The notes beneath the pieces are model-generated. The model was not told where the DNA came from, did no database searches, and saw nothing but the letters and a program-made list of their open reading frames with translations. Made by a program: the position numbers and the translations under genes. From Viscum album (lineage: Eukaryota > Streptophyta > Magnoliopsida > Santalales > Viscaceae): a stretch of 64,000 bases of DNA. Below are positions 48,701 through 61,888 of the stretch, piece after piece. Within the stretch, counting starts at the first letter, position 1. Each line of letters starts with the position of its first letter. The stretch is from contig OY728120.1 in the NCBI GenBank assembly GCA_963277665.1, positions 427,744,138-427,808,137 of the forward strand, given 5' to 3'.

Positions 48701-49250
48701 TTTCTGCCCAACCATCTCAGATAAGCACCCTTATGAATGGGAATTAAGACCCATACAATTTATGTGATCTCCATCATAAATTCATACTTACTATAATAAT
48801 GATATACAATCATAGGTTGTTTTAGAATATAAAACATGACCTCCCTTATTAGATAATTTATGTGGGATTTATGTAGATAATGAAAATCCATGCCCAAGAT
48901 AACATCAAATTTGGCTAGATGAGGACTGACAAGATTTGTAGGAAACACATTCCCACCAAATTCAACTAGAAAGGAATCATATACTTGAGATGTGACTATC
49001 ATAAAATTAGGGGTTTTCATTGAAAATTATATATCTAATCATTTAGGTTTCATCTTTATACCCAGAGAAAATTCTTCAGATATGAAATAATTGGTAGATC
49101 CAGATTCAATTAAGACATTAGTATTTCTAGAATAGATGGTATGTATACCATTCACCCCACACCCCTCATCAAAAAAATTGATCACATGAGATTTCACTTT
49201 GACTCTTAGCATAATAGGATTGAAGCATCGATCATCATCACTTGCCATTA
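48701..49250 (-). pseudogene. Aspartic protease remnant of element A
   Basis: Two open pieces. 49039-49248 has NVLIESGSTNYFISEEF (family VLFDSGSTHSFIS; catalytic Asp changed to Glu). 48760-49020 has KFDVILGMDFHYLH and a short downstream strand region. Order and spacing fit the protease between gag and RT. Confidence 0.75.
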
Positions 49251-50769
49251 GGTTTTGTCATTGGTTAGAATCATTCCCATAATCCATTCATTTGAAACAC
49301 TAGTGTGTGGGTGGTGAATTCTATGGAGACATATCTCTATTTTCATCATTATTTAACTTATACTCATCACTTTACTAATCGGTTTTCCTATTACCTTCCA
49401 TTACAAGCATAATATATTAAATATTACCATTTAGAAAATTTCCTCCATGCTTCTTCCAACAAATTGAAAATAAATGAAATATTATCTTCATCTCTCCATG
49501 GTTCAAATATTATACTTTGATTTAAAATTTTCTATTATTATCAAAACCATGAGATTCATATGTAACTTTAACCTCCATTTCCACCTTGACAGAAAATCAC
49601 ACAGTATATTCATAGCTACTAAAGACTATTATGGATAAGCCCCGTTAGATATTTTTTTTAATCCACTAAAGAATTTATCATCATTACCTTCAAGTTTATT
49701 GATACTACCATATTTCTACGTTTCATGTACTCTAAAATTTTCCTCATAGATACCAATGGAATAAATATCCTTTTTCATTAGATCAATGAACTCTTATGCA
49801 TCTTTTTATGAAGAATACGAGGAATTTAATTGTTGAGAAAAAATTTCATGAATTCATCCAAATTCGTAGAGTCAATTTTATTACATTGCATCATATTCTT
49901 AATAAGAGTCCACCATTGTCCACTTAGCCTTATAAATGGAAGAAATCCTAAATAAATATTAAATTTTCCAAACACTAGAGAATGTAAAATAAATTTTAAA
50001 TGGTTTTAATCCATTATTCAAGAACAAGTGAATTAAAAGACCCACTATATGATGGTTCTAATTGCCTCATGAAGAACTGAACAAAATGGTATTCCTTTTT
50101 TTTTTAAAGTCCACAATGACTAATAGATTGAGAATTTTGTGTGAGCATAGAAATGATATAATTCATTACATCTCCCCAAACATTCATATTCTCAAGTGGA
50201 AAATCTTTCCATTATCTGTCACATTCAGTATTAACTTGGTTCCTTCAGGTTTTTTCCATTGAATAAAACCAAAATGCATAATTTTAGAAATAATAGTTAC
50301 GATGAGGAACAACATATTCCTGAAAAATCACTTATAGGATGTCCATATCATTATGTATTCTTTAATATATGACACTTTATGTTTATATTAGGTCCTTCAT
50401 AGTCATCATCTATATAAACCATTCATTATTGTTCATAAAGAGTTTCTAAATTTCTAAAGCTCATCCACCAGGATTTTCAAAACATGTGTGCAATAAGGCC
50501 CATTAGCATGCATCAAGTGACAATATCGTCTATATTAATGCACCATTTTCATATTTACTACACCTAGGTACCTCTATTCCATAACAACATCCACTTGTAC
50601 TATATATACATTGATTTAATTTCTTGGAATCCAATCACTCAATCCATTACAAAAAATTATATACATTTTCCTATACATTGATTCATCCATAAACTTATCC
50701 TTAGATATTCAACTAGGTATCTCACTATGTTTTCCGCATCCTAGTTTCTAAACTTTTAACTAAAACTTT
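49251..50769 (-). pseudogene. Gag remnant and leader of element A
   Basis: The minus strand near 49790-49870 gives a DEFMKFFLNN...IPRIL stretch resembling the gag FKEFNKKYFP block. No zinc knuckle or start codon can be called with confidence. 50290-50769 looks like leader DNA. No other gene is visible. Confidence 0.5.
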
Positions 50770-50781
50770 CTTGTAATACCA
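50770..50781 (-). other. Primer-binding site of element A (decayed)
   Basis: The minus strand reads TGGTATTACAAG two bases after the LTR end CAATA. Similar to TGGTATCAGAGC with several substitutions. Spacing matches elements D and E. Confidence 0.6.
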
Positions 50782-50783
50782 AC

Positions 50784-53088
50784 TATTGAACAACAGGCTT
50801 ATCATAGGTAGATATTACATCATTGTTTATGAATATTAATTACATTACTAAAACACACACCTGAGGACCATAATAGTTTAGTGACTTTGGAATCATGGAA
50901 ACACAAACAAAAATTCCATTGGTAGACTAAATTATATCCCAATATGGACATTATTACTAGAAAACTTCATAGAAATGTCATCCGAAAAAAATTTCTTCAT
51001 AACCTGGGGAAAGGAAACATAATAAAGGGTGAGCGTAGATTCTCCATAGGGGTAATCAAGGGATATATGTATGCATATCATGAACATAAGGGTATGAGAC
51101 TAAGAGAATAACGTTTTAAAACCATACCATACATATCCAAGATGATAATCTTGAGCTGTGGAATAAATATTGAAAATTCATAAGACATGAATCAGAATGG
51201 AATCAATGAACATGAGCCATGATATCATAACATTGAAAAAATACATAGATTTTTGGGACACACATAAGTATTGAAAATAATTTACATATTAGATAAGGCT
51301 TTATTTATGGAATGGGATCACTCCCTAAACCATAATAGTAGTCAGGGTTTACTCTGAAAACCACCAAATAATATTTTCTCATTATAACTAGGGTTCACTC
51401 CCCATTCCAGTTCTATCTATCACATGAGATCTAAACATTCACCCAATACATTGGATATAGATATTGGCCCCACCCATATCGCAATGAAAACCATTTTGTT
51501 TGTGAACCACAATATCATAAAACATTCATCATGTCATAACCTATTAAATGAAATTGGATTCATAAACATTTCATCATATCATAACCTATATAAAATTGAT
51601 AGTTTTGATAATCATGTCATCATTTTATAATGCCACATCCATGGGAAAATGATATTGGTTTTATAATAATTTTATCTTGGTATAACCCATAGAAGAGAAA
51701 TGGGAATCATAAACATCATTTCATCTTAAAAAATATTCATATAATGAATAAGAAAGTTATGCTTGGATCATATCCCCAGTAATGCATAGGTAACATCAAT
51801 GTATGTTATCATAAATGAAAAAGGATTTTGACAGATCATTTAAAATATTTCATAATGAATGTATTCTTTATGCATTGAAAAAACCTTCTAAAAAACATGT
51901 TGAAAATATTTTTCCTTAAAAATAACATTTAAAACACATAATAGAAGCATAAAAAAATAATGGTCTTGATAATGGAAAGTTTCTTTCATTCCAGACACGT
52001 TACAAAAATATTCGTTCACTTTTTGGTAAAATCCAAATGAACATTGTTTGGAAAACGAGATGAATATTCCCTTCACAAATAAAAATAAAAAAAATTAAAA
52101 CAAAAGGTAAAAATGTATTTTAAAAATAATAGGATATTAAAAACGCATTTTTGATAACATTTTTAGAAAACATGGTTTTTGGATGAAAATATATTTTCAA
52201 CTAAAGTGAGAAACAAAGTCGTATTTTCATAAAAACATTTTCTCAATTTTTTTAATAACCATAGAGTGAAAATTTTGTACTATTACTTGAACATATCATG
52301 AATAAATAGATTATAATAAAATTTATGAGTATCTGAAGAGATTTATCATAAGGTTTTATCATCATAAATGTAATCATAAACAATCCCAATAAACAATCAG
52401 ATTATAAGATAAAATCATTACCACTTTGGTTACTATGAATTATAATCCACATGAAGGGAAAAAATGAAACTTAAAATATCATGAGGATAAATAAATTAAT
52501 TATATTAAATGTTAAATGGTATTTATGTAAACCTCTTGAAATATTATAGATTCATAACATAATGTTTATCTCAATGAAAGAAAATTCTGACTAAAATCTC
52601 ATACCTTAAGTCTTGAATTCCCTTATACATGTTCAATCCTCATGTATTATAATTATATGTTTATTATAAAACTATTAAAAAAATATTTATATATATCATA
52701 TAATATATGATTTTCTTCTGACATTTTATTACCTATTTATTAATAAATCCATGTTGATGTTACATTTCAGGTAATAATAATTTTATTTCAAGTATATGTT
52801 TTGATTTTTTTATTTTTGTTCCTCTTAATTTGATCATGGTTTCAACATATAAATAATATAAACAATGATATAAATATTTTTATATTTATTATATATTTAT
52901 TTATAGTAATCTATAAAATTTTGTGATAGAAAATCAAATACACAGTTCATGGACATGGTCAGCCATACATATGCATGAACAATGTTTCCAATTTCTTGTA
53001 AGACTGAATGAAATAAAGGTAAATAATATATAACTTCTATAGGAACATTTTTATTTCATATAAATCACATATTTTCCTTAATCCCATC
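50784..53088 (-). repeat. 5' LTR of element A, first part
   Basis: Aligns with about 1-2275 (for example AGATATTACATCATT against AGATATTACTTCATT, and CATGGACATGGTCAGCC against CATGGAGATGGTAAGTC). One CGTACG-type core lies at about 52947-52985. The alignment ends at 53088, where a 5.2-kb insertion begins. Confidence 0.8.
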
Positions 53089-53299
53089 TATTGAAACATG
53101 AGACATGAGTCCAAAGGTGGCACCGAATGATTATATATTTGATCTTGGAGAGTATAGTGTTCTGTAGGCATCGATTTGACTAGTCATAGACCCTAAACTA
53201 GGCAATGGATCTGAATATATGGTTGTTTAAATTTATGGTTCTAAAAATGGACATCAAAGGTAATTTTTGGGAATGTATATATTTTTTTGAGTAAATGGA

Positions 53300-54412
53300 A
53301 GTTTTTCATTCATGAATGGAATCTTTCACATAGTAATAGGATTTTGTGTGCAACCAACCACACAAACCTTTTATGCACCCAATGCGACCTCAAAGGAATC
53401 TTCTACCACGGGCACTTGAAAATGGATATGTAATGTGCGTACATATTTCAAGATGTATGTGAAAGATAAAAATATCCGTGAAAGCCTCTTATGCTCCCAA
53501 TGTGACATAGAATGACCCCTTCATGCATGTACCCAACATAGGTTGGTAGAATACCTCATTCATGTTGAGCAACATTCATTAGACTAAAGAAGGCCTCACA
53601 TATAATAGATGTTCACCCCCATCTCAAAGGTGAAACTATAGTGGTCCTATACTACTCTTAGGCGCATAAAACTGCCTCTTCCACGAAATCGTGCAAGAAT
53701 TAAACCCTAGGGGCATATATATCACGCATGATTGGACCCCTATGGCTCTTCTTTTGAGTGGGACCACATTGGGTTGATCCTCGACCAACCTCGTATTTTC
53801 CTAAGGATAGTGCATGAAAATCCCCCTCTTAAGCATATCATTTAACCAACGCACAATCCTGCCCTATATAATGTAGTAGTGATGAGCTTCCTATTCTTAT
53901 GGACATAGGTCTAGGACAACAATATTTCATACACCAATATCGCAAGACCCGATCATAAGTGAAATAGTTCCATGACACATGCCTATAGTTCCATATTGCG
54001 GGGCCACACCCCTTCTTGATATCAGTTTTGGGCTATTTTAATGGGCCATAAAATTGGTATCTTCAATAACATTACTGAACCCCATAAAATGGATAGTCAC
54101 ACCACAAAATATTCAAGCCAGGTTGAGGTGATTTTTTCTTTCACCATTTTGCACCATGAACTTCCACATCTAGAAAACAATGATTTGATATACTCCTCCA
54201 CACTCAATGAAATACCTTGAGTCGACCCACTCCTCTTTGTTCGTTTCCCATGTCATTTGTTGTGAATCTAATCTTGGATTTACCATGTACCTTGAGATGA
54301 ACTATTCTTCAATAAACTACTCAAACCTCATCACCTGGCTCCTATATCGTGATGAAAAAAAGGGACGCTCTTGCGTAAGGCACACACTAGCCATTTCTAG
54401 GCATCTTCTGCT
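53300..54412. other. Left part of insertion F, no gene found
   Basis: Moderately AT-rich sequence with loosely repeated phrases (TTATGCACCCAATG near 53372 and TTATGCTCCCAATG near 53488). No open frame with recognisable content. Confidence 0.4.
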
Positions 54413-54560
54413 TAATAGTCCTCACTACATGACATTAAAATGTACCATATACTATCAATAATGAATAGGATTCCTTATTAACCAAACATAATATTACAAT
54501 AGTCCTCACTACAAGACATTAACCATTATCATACACTATCATTCAAGAATATGATTCCAT
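54413..54560. repeat. Two-copy tandem duplication, unit about 85 bp
   Basis: AATAGTCCTCACTACATGAC at 54413 recurs as AATAGTCCTCACTACAAGAC at 54498, followed in both by ACATTAA, TACACTATC / TATACTATC and GATTCC phrases. Confidence 0.75.
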
Positions 54561-54842
54561 ACACATCAAGTATATGATGCGTGATTATGAGATGAATTAC
54601 AAGCAACCACTATGGGACATATCATTAAGGTGAAAGACCCAAACCATTTTCCCACAACCAATCATCATGTTTATATGCCCTCATGGATTTACATAGGGAA
54701 GATATAGCAGGCATCTCATTGCATAAGCCCGACACACCTCATCTATTCACATAATGTTAAACTGAATCCTTACCCATTAAAAAAGAAATGGGATTCCCTC
54801 ATGACATGAAATGATGAATAAATAATTGGAAGATTAAATGAA

Positions 54843-56152
54843 TAAGCCCCATTCACCATAGTCACTCTATAGAGGAACCAATGAAGCTTCTATGAATAAG
54901 CCCCATCCACCATTGCTTCTCCATAGCGGCACCCAGGAAGCATCCACACATAATCCCCATCCACCATTTCTGCTCCTTAGTAGTAAATGAAAAACCTCCA
55001 TGAGTAATCCCCATCTAACATTTCATCTCCTTAGTGGCATCTGGAATGATTCCACGCATAATCCCCATCCACTGTTGCTTCCCCATAGTGGATCTCAGGA
55101 AAAAGCCACATGTAAGTCCCATTAATCATTGTTTCTCTATAGCGGCATTGGAGCTGCTTCCATGAATATGCCCCACCAACCATTGCTGCCCCAAAGAAAT
55201 ACTTGGGATACCTCTGTGCTTAAGCCACATTCATTATTAACTTTTCATAGTGACACTTGGGAAACTTACATGTTTAATTCCCATCCAACATTACTGCTCC
55301 ATAGCAGCACTCGAGCATCATACACATGTAATCCCCATTTAGCATTGTTGCTCCATAGAGGCACCCAACCTACTTCCACTGGTAAGCCCTATCCACCATT
55401 GTCACTCTATAGCAGCACTCAGGCATATTCCATGAAAAATAAACATTCACCATTATCGCTCCATAGCGAAACTCAATTAGATTCCATGTGTAAGCCCCAT
55501 CCACCAATTCCACTCCATAGCAGCACTTGGAAAGATTTCACATGTAATCCCCATTAAATAGTTTTTCTCTATAGCGGCACACGGTAAGATTACATGAATA
55601 ATACCCATCCACCATTTCCACTCCATAGTGGTACTCAAGAAGCTTCTTCATGTAATACCCATGCGTAAGCCCCATCCAAAATTACAGCTCCATAGTAGCA
55701 CTCAAGAATTTTTTTTTACATAATCCTCATTCAACAATGACTCTCTATAGTGGCACCAAAAAATCTTCGACAAATAAGTCGTATCCGCCATTGTCACTTT
55801 ATAGTTTCACTAAGGTAGATTCAACGCAAAGGCCCCATTCACCATTACCTCTCCAAAGTGGTACTCAGCCAGATTCCATGTGTAATCCCTATCCAGCATT
55901 TCAAATACATAGAGACACATAGGTATATTCCACAAAAAATCAGGATTCACCATTATTGTTCCATAGTGGCACTCCATCAGATTCGATGTATAAGCACCAT
56001 CCACCATTTCTTCTCTATAGAGGCACTCGAGAATATCCCACCCATAAGCCCCATTCACAAATTCTGATCCATAGTGGCATACTACCAACTTCCATGCATA
56101 ATCCCATTTCACCATTGTTTCTCCATAGAGACACCTGGGCCGCTTCCACGCA
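54843..56152. repeat. 54-bp minisatellite, 24 units
   Basis: Twenty-four diverged 54-bp units, typically TAAGCCCCATCCACCATT, a variable triplet region, CTCCATAGCGGCAC and TTCCATGCA. Only one 13-bp partial unit and one extra base disturb the phase (24 x 54 + 14 = 1310 bp). The period is 18 codons, so frames stay open over several units on both strands: plus 55129-55557 and minus 55810-56325. The minus-strand unit reads roughly AWKLPECRYG-AAMVDGAY. No known protein repeat recognised; units have diverged by base substitution rather than by indels. Confidence 0.92.
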
Positions 56153-56329
56153 TATGCCTCACACCATCTCCAATGCGTGCACCTTTGGAAAAACATCTTC
56201 AATGTTAATTTCTTCCTCTTGTTCTCATACCAAGCATGACTCATGTTGGCATAGAGTTTAGTAGTGACCGTGAAACCCTTCCTATGGGATACATCCATGC
56301 ATAAGCTCCACACCATACCCTTCAAATCT

Positions 56330-57560
56330 ATATGGGTTTTGATCCCTATATTCTAAAAATGGTATGTAGGATGCCTCCATGAGGTTCAATCCCAACCAAA
56401 GGTAAACTTTGGTACCCCTCCTAGGGGTTCATCTAACTAATCCACCCTTAGTGGTGTCTAGATTATCATCAATATAGGCATCCATCATAGAGTAATACTT
56501 GGATTCCACTTTCACGAGATGCTAACCATGAGTAAGCCCCAAATTACAAACTATGTGGGTTTTAATCTATGTCTTCTAAACATGGTATGTAGGAAGCCTC
56601 CATGAGGTTAAATCTTGATTATGGTAAACCTTTGTACCATTATCCTCGTATTTCAACTCCTAAATCTCATCATATACTATTATACATTCATATCCATATC
56701 TTTCCGTCAAACCACTATGTCTTGGGAGATTCATGACCCACCTGTAGGTCACATCTCCTTAGGGACCACCAAAGTAGACTCAAAAAATAACCCCAAACCA
56801 AATGCTTGGTCAAGACCATCAGGTTTGAGCCCCAATTCCCATTTTATAACTATGTGGAATTTGATTCTGGACCAATTGGGATACATAAGAAACCTCCCCA
56901 AGGTTCAAGCTCGACACTATCATATTCACATCAGTTAACTCCCATCCTAATTGTATACATTAAACTACATCAGATACCCAAACTATGTAGATTTTTATCC
57001 CTAGATCCTAAACAGGGTGTGTAGGAAGCCTCATTGAGGATCAATCCCAACAACCTTCGATACCCTTCCATTCCATACATTTCTCCCAATTCATTAACAT
57101 CGATCCTATTTCTTTCCCTGGCCACCACATCCTATTGGGATAACTCCATTCATCTAAGAAGCTCTAATGTGTATGCTATGATCATATGCTTCATTAACTC
57201 ACCCTTTACCAGGTGAGATCATGTAATCCATTTTCGATATATCAGTGTGTAATTCTCATTCATCCACATCATTATTTCTCCTAGCAACGCCTGGGTTATC
57301 TCAGTATGTATGCTCCACAAAATCCAACCCAGAGCAATCCTCTTGTGATGAGCAGTATCCATGAGTAAGCCCTACATCATCCCTAACCAACTACATTGGT
57401 TTTTATCCCACTATTCTAATCATGGTATGTTATAAACCTCCATGAGGTTCAATGACATCCATATGAAAACATTTATGTCCCCCTCATTGGGATATACCTC
57501 TTTGATCCACCCTCGGTGGTGTCTAGATCATCCTTCATAGTGTAAAACCTTCAATTTAGA
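56330..57560. repeat. Second repeat family of insertion F, at least five modules
   Basis: A module of about 90 bp recurs at about 56330, 56550, 56845, 56970 and 57390. It contains ACTATGTGGGTTTTAATC, CTAAACATGGTATGTAGGA and AGCCTCCATGAGGTTCAATC variants. Some copies are followed by a GTGGTGTCTAGATCATC phrase (56450, 57518). Spacing is irregular (125-420 bp). No gene recognised. Confidence 0.75.
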
Positions 57561-58270
57561 GGGCATGCCATCCAAGGTCCATCTTCATTGGGTGTTATAA
57601 TCCATTCATATGGTAATCCTTCGAGCTTATCCATCATTGGGATGTATCTATATGATTCACCTTCAAAAGTGTACTGATTAGTCTAGTCTATCTCTGTAAG
57701 ACATTCAACTTGTGACACTCCATCTCGACTAGATGTTAAATTCAAAGCCTACCCCATGTTAAACATGGGAAGTCTGAGGAAACCCCCATAAAACTTACCT
57801 CCATCATAGAATACCCTGCAATCAATATGGGATGCCTCATATTTCCACTCCCTTGAGAATTTCACTTATGGGAATGAATATAGGTGTTACAACATTCTAG
57901 CATCCTTAAATTCCAATAATGCCCAAAATAACTACTCCCCTGACCGAAGGTTGCTGCAAAATCAACACCCCATGGAATGTATAGAGAGATGAAATATAAT
58001 TAACAAGTGTAAAAAAAGATATTACAAGAGTAATGAGTTTCACATACAACATATTAATCTATAAGGTAGACTTGGACTTGTAGAAAAATTATGAGGAGGG
58101 ATCCCTGGAAGGAGGGTCCAATAACCAATCATCTTATTTCGACCAAGGAGCGGATATCTATGAATAAGTGATGAATGTATACCAACATTGGAAAGTGGTA
58201 AATTAGAGAATTATGTCCTTATATCATGATGCTGATGATTTATGTGCCCTGGCATAAAACATCAAAAAAA
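57561..58270. other. Right part of insertion F, no gene found
   Basis: A phrase GGTGTTACAACATTC near 57886 resembles the LTR/polypurine junctions elsewhere in the window (GGTGTTACATTCTACCCC at 4006), but lacks the C-rich tract. Ends with A7. Confidence 0.35.
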
Positions 58271-59010
58271 CCATCCCAAATTCCTTCCATGAATGTCGTG
58301 AATGAATCACATCACTTCGTGAGGCGGTAGTTCATCGTACACACGAGAAACGTTATCGTATTCCCAAAATATAGAGAGTATAAAGGTATGTTTGATATAA
58401 TACTTAACAATTTATAATAATATCATTAATAATATATATATATATATCTTTATTTCCATCTTTCAGTGGTGTTAATGAAAAAATAAATGACATCAGTTCG
58501 CGAGCTAGTAGCCCGCCATAGACATGAACAATTATTTCATAACCCTTTAATGTAATTGGAGAACTTTTTTGGTAATTACATTAATATTAAAAATATATTC
58601 ATATGGATTATACTTAGGATATTTTATCAGAATTTTATAATAATAATCAAATGGGTTGTACAAAAAAATAAATCAGAAATGCACATTGATGAATGTTACA
58701 TATTCTTCAGGTATCCTCCTTATGATTGTACCAAAATCATTATATGGTTGGATTTATGAGAAAAGTAATCCTTATAAGAAGATATGAGGGAATTTGTAAT
58801 GGATTTGGGTAGGTACTAGTCAAACCAAATTGTTTTGAAAGAGTGCAGAGAAGAAGGGAATATGTAGCCTATTATATGTCAGGTGAGTGGCAGACTTTTA
58901 ATTTTCATATAGATAGAATTCCACCCATGTATTTCTCATGAAAAACCCTCAATAATGGACCATATATATCCTAGAAGATATAAGTTCTAAAAATGTATTT
59001 ATAATGTGTT
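58271..59010 (-). repeat. 5' LTR of element A, second part
   Basis: Resumes the alignment with 2285-2960 (AATCACATCACTTCGTGAGG against AATCACATGGCTTCACAAGG; AATTCCACCCATGTATTTCT against AATTCCAATCATGTTTTTGT). Two CGTACG-type cores at about 58305 and 58490. About 1 kb present at 2960-4013 in the other LTR is missing. An (AT)n run lies at about 58430-58447. Confidence 0.75.
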
Positions 59011-61404
59011 TCAGACAAGTTTTTCATAAGGAACCATCCATAAACATTACATAATCTTGAGTTAAGTAAAGAATTCAAATTAAGAATATTTATAGTTTTA
59101 GGGTTTTAGAGAATTAGGCCATAATTATTACATTACATATCAAAATTACAAATTATATACTTCTACTCAGTTTCAATTTCTTTCATAAAATAAAAAACTC
59201 TTAAAATAAGAAACATGTTGTGTTCCATGTTTTAGAGATCATGGCTTTTCCATGATCCCATCATTGACCCAATTCATCTTTATGTCTTGTTAAAAAAATT
59301 CAAAACATGGGATGAGCATAAAAATCTGTGTAAGTGTTATATAATAAGGAAGGAAAAACATTAACCCATCAAAAAAATTCAAAACAATGAAACCATATTT
59401 TTCAATTGTAACATACCTTATGAAATAATAAGATTTATGAATAACAAACAGAAATCATAAATCTTAAATGTAACTTATGGAATAAATAACAACCTAACAT
59501 TTTAGATTCCACAACTAAGTAGGGATCTATGTTTGGAATACCTATTATTGTATATTACCTAAATCTCTTATGTGAAACATTAACGTTAACCTATGTCACG
59601 TTACCCAATGCATTGGAGAGCTATCTCAGGATCACCCACCCAAGATTTATCATAGAACCATCAATATTTGTAAACAATTTTGAAGAAACATAACATTATT
59701 TTTAATACATAAAACAATAATAAATGAAAGATAACATTTCCACATTACATTCACAAGATATCAGTTCAAGATATTGAAATAATAAATTCATTTAAAACAT
59801 TCCAAAAGTAGAATTTTGATTCAAAGTATCCCATGAGACTCTAAATTTTTTGAATGGATTTTAGACATTAAAACACTCATATCCATATAAATAAATTATT
59901 AAAACAATTTATAAAACATTGAAATGAAAGAGAATTATTTATAATATTAAATATTTAAAACTTTTAAAATGATGCTTTGTTTAAAGAATCCTTTACCACG
60001 TGGGAAACTCTTGAATAAAAATCATTAAATAATAACCTCAAATAAAACAATAAATACCATGAGAATATAGAAAATCATGATTTAATATGTCAAAATTGAT
60101 TCATATAAACCTTATTGGATTATAAAGGTGCACAATATCAAGATATGCCTCAATGAAAGGGGATTGAGATGCAGTCTCTTACAATGATTGAATCATTACA
60201 TTAAGGATAAATCAATGACATAATTATATGTGACAAATATAAATACACCCAATATAAGAAGATATTATGTTTAAAAAAATTAGAGGTCATTCAAAAATAT
60301 TCATTTCACAAATAAATAAATAAGTAAAACTTTAACCCAAAAAATTAAAATTGGGTTAAGAAGTTCCCTTACAAAAATTCGGCAGCCTAACGACGTCACA
60401 TAAAAATTTAGAAAATGAGTTGATGAATAAGAAAAGGGTCTCTGATAAAATGGACTTATAATTTTCATTAATAAGGATATATAAAAACATATCCCAAAAT
60501 TTGAAAATTTAAATTTAATGACATAATATAAAAGAAGTCTTTGATTTTAAGAGGACAGTGAAATGTTCCCTTAACCATTTGGAAACATACAGAAATTCAC
60601 CACATGAAAGAAGGATAATACAAGGAAGATGTAAATACCCATAAATTATGGTATTTTAAACAATGAGTAAAATCATCTGTTGTAAATACACCATTTAAAA
60701 GTAAATAGTGGAAAATATTGCATGAATCTCATGGGAACAAAAGGTTATATGAAAACTCCTTACCTCAAGTTTGAATTGTCTTGTATGTTATTGGATCTTC
60801 CTGAATAAGAAAAACAATCTAATTTATAACTTATTAAAAAAATTTCAAGTTTATTGTTACTATTATATCACTTACTACCTTGATATAACAATTATTTAAT
60901 TATTTGAGTACATATTAGACATTTTGTCGATGTTCAAAACATGGGTTAACAATGAATCTGTTATAATTATAAATTGTCAATGTGGTCAACATTCCATTAT
61001 ATCTAGAATTTTATTAACGATTTATATAACATATATAACATATATATCCCATATATATGTATTTAGAATATTTCATATCATTTGGATATATGAAAATGAA
61101 ACGCATTGTTCATGGAGATGGTAAGCCATACATACGCATGAACGCTACTTCCATTTCATTTTTTTCATTTTAAAAAGAATGAAAACCGAATGATACATAA
61201 GTATGTTTTTATTATTGTATAATATCAAATTTTATATTTGTTACATATGTTCATTAAAACAATCCTTCATACATTCCTTGTATGGTATGAATGAGCCATA
61301 TCAGCTTGAGGGGGCGGTAGTCCGCACTTCCTCAAATGAAATTATCATATTTGTATAACATGAAAAGCACAAATGTATGTTCCAAATGAGAATAATATAA
61401 GAAT

Positions 61405-61430
61405 ATAGATAAAATAAAATAAAATAAAAT
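61405..61430. repeat. (AAAAT)n microsatellite
   Basis: Five pentamer repeats AAAAT in tandem, followed by an AT-dinucleotide run. Confidence 0.85.
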
Positions 61431-61880
61431 ATATATCATATATAATTACAGTGCCATCATAATGGACACCATGGGAGGATTTTGGAGATATTTGAACAAT
61501 CAACATTTCGTGAGGCTGTAGTTCGTCGTCCAAAGAAACAATAAGTTCGTATCAATTAGATAGAGGTGTCTGGAAGTGTAGTTAGAATCCTTTTAATAAT
61601 AGTAACCTTTTATATTGAGTATATTGGTGTTGTTATAAATGAATGTAATAAAGATATTTTAGGGAATTGGAGAAGTAAAATAAAAGAAAAGTACTTAAGA
61701 GAAGATGTTACCTTTTAATCGGGTAGCTCGCTTTGGTTTGAACCAAAAGGATTCCTTAAAGTCCCTTATTCCTATGTTAATCCTTCAAAGTTGAGTAAAA
61801 GAATGTAGAGATCTTAATTGGGAATATTTTCTACGATCCAAAGGGCTTGAGAAGTGTGAGTAATGGGTTAGAGGTGATGG

Positions 61881-61888
61881 ATTTTATA
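61881..61888 (-). promoter_or_regulatory. TATA box of LTR G
   Basis: The minus strand reads CCTTATAAAAT, about 170 bp upstream of the conserved AGGTAA motif, the same layout as in elements D and E. Confidence 0.5.

Larger units (their letters stand above)
53089..58270. mobile_element. Insertion F of unknown class in 5' LTR of A
   Basis: Splits the LTR of A: 53040-53088 aligns with about 2235-2280 and 58271 onward resumes there. CCATC flanks it on both sides (53084-53088, 58271-58275), a possible 5-bp target duplication. The right end is A7 (58264-58270). I recognise no transposase, RT or integrase. Near 57886 a GGTGTTACA phrase resembles a minus-strand LTR start, so it may include part of another LTR element. 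It holds two internal repeat families (54843-56152; 56330-57560). Confidence 0.5.

Noticed and set aside
55129..56325. Long open frames on both strands as genes
   Set aside because: They are created by the 54-bp period. No start context, introns or known domain supports a gene, so I keep them as a finding only.
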